From an uncultured Oscillochloris sp. (GTDB lineage: Bacteria; Chloroflexota; Chloroflexia; Chloroflexales; Chloroflexaceae), in the NCBI GenBank assembly GCA_903877945.1, contig CAIRFY010000464.1, positions 1 through 7,054 on the forward strand: 7,054 nucleotides of DNA. The letters run 5' to 3'. Both the position numbers and the translations under genes were made by a program. Positions 5,821-7,054 of this stretch are shown here, piece after piece. The notes below the pieces were generated by a model. It was not told where the DNA came from. It saw nothing but the letters and a program-made list of their open reading frames with translations, and searched no databases. Every line of letters begins with the position of its first letter. Within the stretch, counting starts at the first letter, position 1.

Positions 5821-6969
5821 TAATGATTTTGCAAACCCCGCCGCCGCCTGGAGCGCCGCGCTGAAGGTGCGGTCGCGGCTAAGCAGACGCAACTCGGCGG
5901 CCAGCAGGTCGGCGTCCCCGGCGCGCTCGACGTGGGCCAGCCGACTCACGATGGGCTGGCCCGCCACCTGGGCGACGGTGCGCGCACACGTCGGGCTGTC
6001 GGTGCGCTCGACGCTGAAGTCGGCCAGCACATTGTCCACGGCCCGCAAATGTAGGGCGGACAGGCCCACCAGGGCATTATCAACGGCGTCGGTCGGGCGC
6101 AGCGCGATCATCACCGTGCGCGTGTCGCCGCTGGCCGCGCCCACGCCCGGCCTGCGCAGGCGCAGGCGGACTGTGTCGCCGTCGCGCTCTGCGCCGTTCT
6201 CCCGCAGATCCCAGCCGAGGCTCGACACCAGCCAACCCGCCAGCATCAGTGCGCGCAGCAGTCCGCCCGCGCCAGCGACCGCATAGTCGATCTCTACATG
6301 GTCAAGGCGGCGCAGGTGCGGCAAGAAGGGCCGGGTGTCAAAGAACTGGGCGATCAGCTCACGCCAGGGAGTGAGCCTGGCCCAGTTCAGGTCGCTGAGA
6401 GCCAGCGACTTAGGGCCAGCACCGGGGCCAACACTGCTACTGGCATCGTAGGCGGCCATCGTCACCAGGTCGCGCAGGGGGTCGGCGAACCCAGCCGAAT
6501 CGACGATCAGCCGGTCGAGCACGCCGCGCAGCTTGCGCAGCAGCGGCAGATCGAAGGGCTGCGGGCCATCCATCCAGAGTACCACCGGCAGGTCGGACAC
6601 CAGCAGCGGGAGCATCAGGCTGACGACCTGACCTGCAAGCCCGCCCCGTGAGTCGATGGTGATCTGCTCGCCGCAAATCTGGGTTGCGCCGGGGGCGTTG
6701 AGCAGACAGTTGGCCTGTACCCACGCTTCAATCTGCGGATCACCGGTGGCGGGGCGGTCGATCAGCACCACCGCACGGCAGGGGTGGCTGGCGGTGAGTT
6801 GCTGGATCACCGCGCCCATCTCGTCGGCATGGTTGCTATCGCCAGCGCGGGCGAGCAGGTTCAAGGTCAGGGCGCGGGTCGTCGAGTGACCGGCGGCGGC
6901 GGACTCGGCGGCGTTGTTCTTCCAGAGATCCTGAAGGTCGCGCTCGATCCGTGCGATGTCAGTGGTCAT
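5818..6969 (-). CDS. opcA: Glucose-6-phosphate dehydrogenase assembly protein OpcA
   Basis: OpcA promotes assembly or activation of glucose-6-phosphate dehydrogenase (Zwf), the first enzyme of the oxidative pentose phosphate pathway, best known in cyanobacteria and also found in actinobacteria and Chloroflexota. The 383-residue protein is full length for the family. Recognisable blocks are TRALTLNLLAR (31-41), the HPCRAVVLIDRP strand (62-73), ICGEQITID (98-106), LPLLVSDLPVVLWMDG (120-135), LDRLIVDSAGF (151-161) and SDLNWARLTPWRELIAQFFD (starting at 192), then a C-terminal half with alternating strands (HVEIDYA, TVRLRLRRPG, RTVMIAL). GGAGG (6974-6978 on the - strand) lies four bases before the ATG. 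The gene is convergent with secA and ends inside the shared terminator. No zwf is in the window; it may lie upstream of opcA, beyond 7054. No signal peptide or membrane helix is seen, so it is cytoplasmic. Confidence 0.93.
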   Translation of the reverse strand: MTTDIARIERDLQDLWKNNAAESAAAGHSTTRALTLNLLARAGDSNHADEMGAVIQQLTASHPCRAVVLIDRPATGDPQIEAWVQANCLLNAPGATQICGEQITIDSRGGLAGQVVSLMLPLLVSDLPVVLWMDGPQPFDLPLLRKLRGVLDRLIVDSAGFADPLRDLVTMAAYDASSSVGPGAGPKSLALSDLNWARLTPWRELIAQFFDTRPFLPHLRRLDHVEIDYAVAGAGGLLRALMLAGWLVSSLGWDLRENGAERDGDTVRLRLRRPGVGAASGDTRTVMIALRPTDAVDNALVGLSALHLRAVDNVLADFSVERTDSPTCARTVAQVAGQPIVSRLAHVERAGDADLLAAELRLLSRDRTFSAALQAAAGFAKSL

Positions 6970-6973
6970 GCAA

Positions 6974-6978
6974 CCTCC
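6974..6978 (-). promoter_or_regulatory. opcA ribosome binding site
   Basis: Read on the - strand, ACGGAGG precedes the opcA ATG with four bases between GGAGG and ATG. Upstream of it (6981-6998) is an AT-rich patch (AAAAATATTGGGTTTAAT on the - strand). It could contain a -10-like element, but the nearest -35-like TTGTGC is only 13 bases away, so I do not call a promoter. Confidence 0.7.
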
Positions 6979-7024
6979 GTATTAAACCCAATATTTTTCG
7001 CACAAGGGGTCTGTCGCCGCTCAG

Positions 7025-7054
7025 CCCTCACCCCCCAGCCCCCTCTCCCCGTGA
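7025..7054. repeat. C-rich dispersed (REP-like) repeat, cut by window end
   Basis: The last 30 bases begin CCCTCACCCCCCAGCCCC, continue with a CCTCTCCCC run and end in GTGA. From memory this matches a family of intergenic repeats of the type 'CCCTCACCCCC.GCCCC.TCTCCC' that is common in Chloroflexota and some other bacteria. There it is often followed by its inverse (GTGAGGG..GAGGGGG) to form a palindrome. The terminal GTGA here would be the start of the inverse arm. Only half is visible, and its copy number elsewhere cannot be judged. Confidence 0.5.

Noticed and set aside
5819..5824. TATAAT as a second promoter after the secA terminator
   Set aside because: It sits at the foot of the hairpin with no -35 partner (GACTGG region inside the stem) and would drive only antisense opcA RNA.
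4200..5834. Several - strand open frames (201-215 residues) opposite the 3' half of secA
   Set aside because: They lie antisense to conserved SecA motifs with no recognisable domain; one even runs through the terminator hairpin.

Overview
The window is high-G+C DNA (roughly 60% or more by eye). It reads as ordinary chromosome of a filamentous, Chloroflexus/Roseiflexus-like member of the Chloroflexota. That placement is inferred from the SecA sequence style (a long insertion before the TYGTNNE motif, and 'YLAKVGAGW' where most SecAs have 'YLA.RDA'), from a large Arg/Ala/Leu-rich DUF5671-like membrane protein, and from the C-rich dispersed-repeat sequence at the right edge. No search was run, so the placement is probable, not proven.

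Layout. Positions 1-231 hold no gene. They are unusually rich in inverted repeats: a 9-bp outer inverted repeat, an 11-bp GC-rich hairpin, a segment with two alternative downstream or upstream partners, a tandem hexamer and a hairpin directly before a strong Shine-Dalgarno. Positions 232-2618 carry a two-gene, translationally coupled unit on the + strand. The first gene is a small membrane-anchored extracytoplasmic protein with a probable NTF2/DUF4878-like fold. The second is a 634-residue polytopic membrane protein built from six ~80-residue two-helix repeats (three DUF5671-like pairs), then a soluble alpha/beta domain and a last membrane helix. Neither has a known function. Positions 2619-2729 hold a clear sigma70-type promoter with a perfect TATAAT and two overlapping leader hairpins in front of secA (2730-5756), the preprotein translocase ATPase. 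Convergent to secA on the - strand is opcA (5818-6969), the glucose-6-phosphate dehydrogenase assembly protein. The two share one very long hairpin terminator that includes the opcA stop codon. Positions 6970-7054 hold the opcA ribosome binding site, an AT-rich patch and the start of a C-rich dispersed repeat cut by the window end.

How the genes relate. SecA drives secretion of unfolded preproteins through SecYEG. Both proteins of the upstream pair are membrane-embedded or exported, but nothing ties them functionally to SecA, which has its own promoter. OpcA belongs to the oxidative pentose phosphate pathway; its usual partner zwf is not in the window. No CRISPR array, defence system, phage or transposase gene is visible. 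The least explained items are the structured region at 29-185, the secA leader, the repeat-built membrane protein and the SecA tail beyond the zinc motif.
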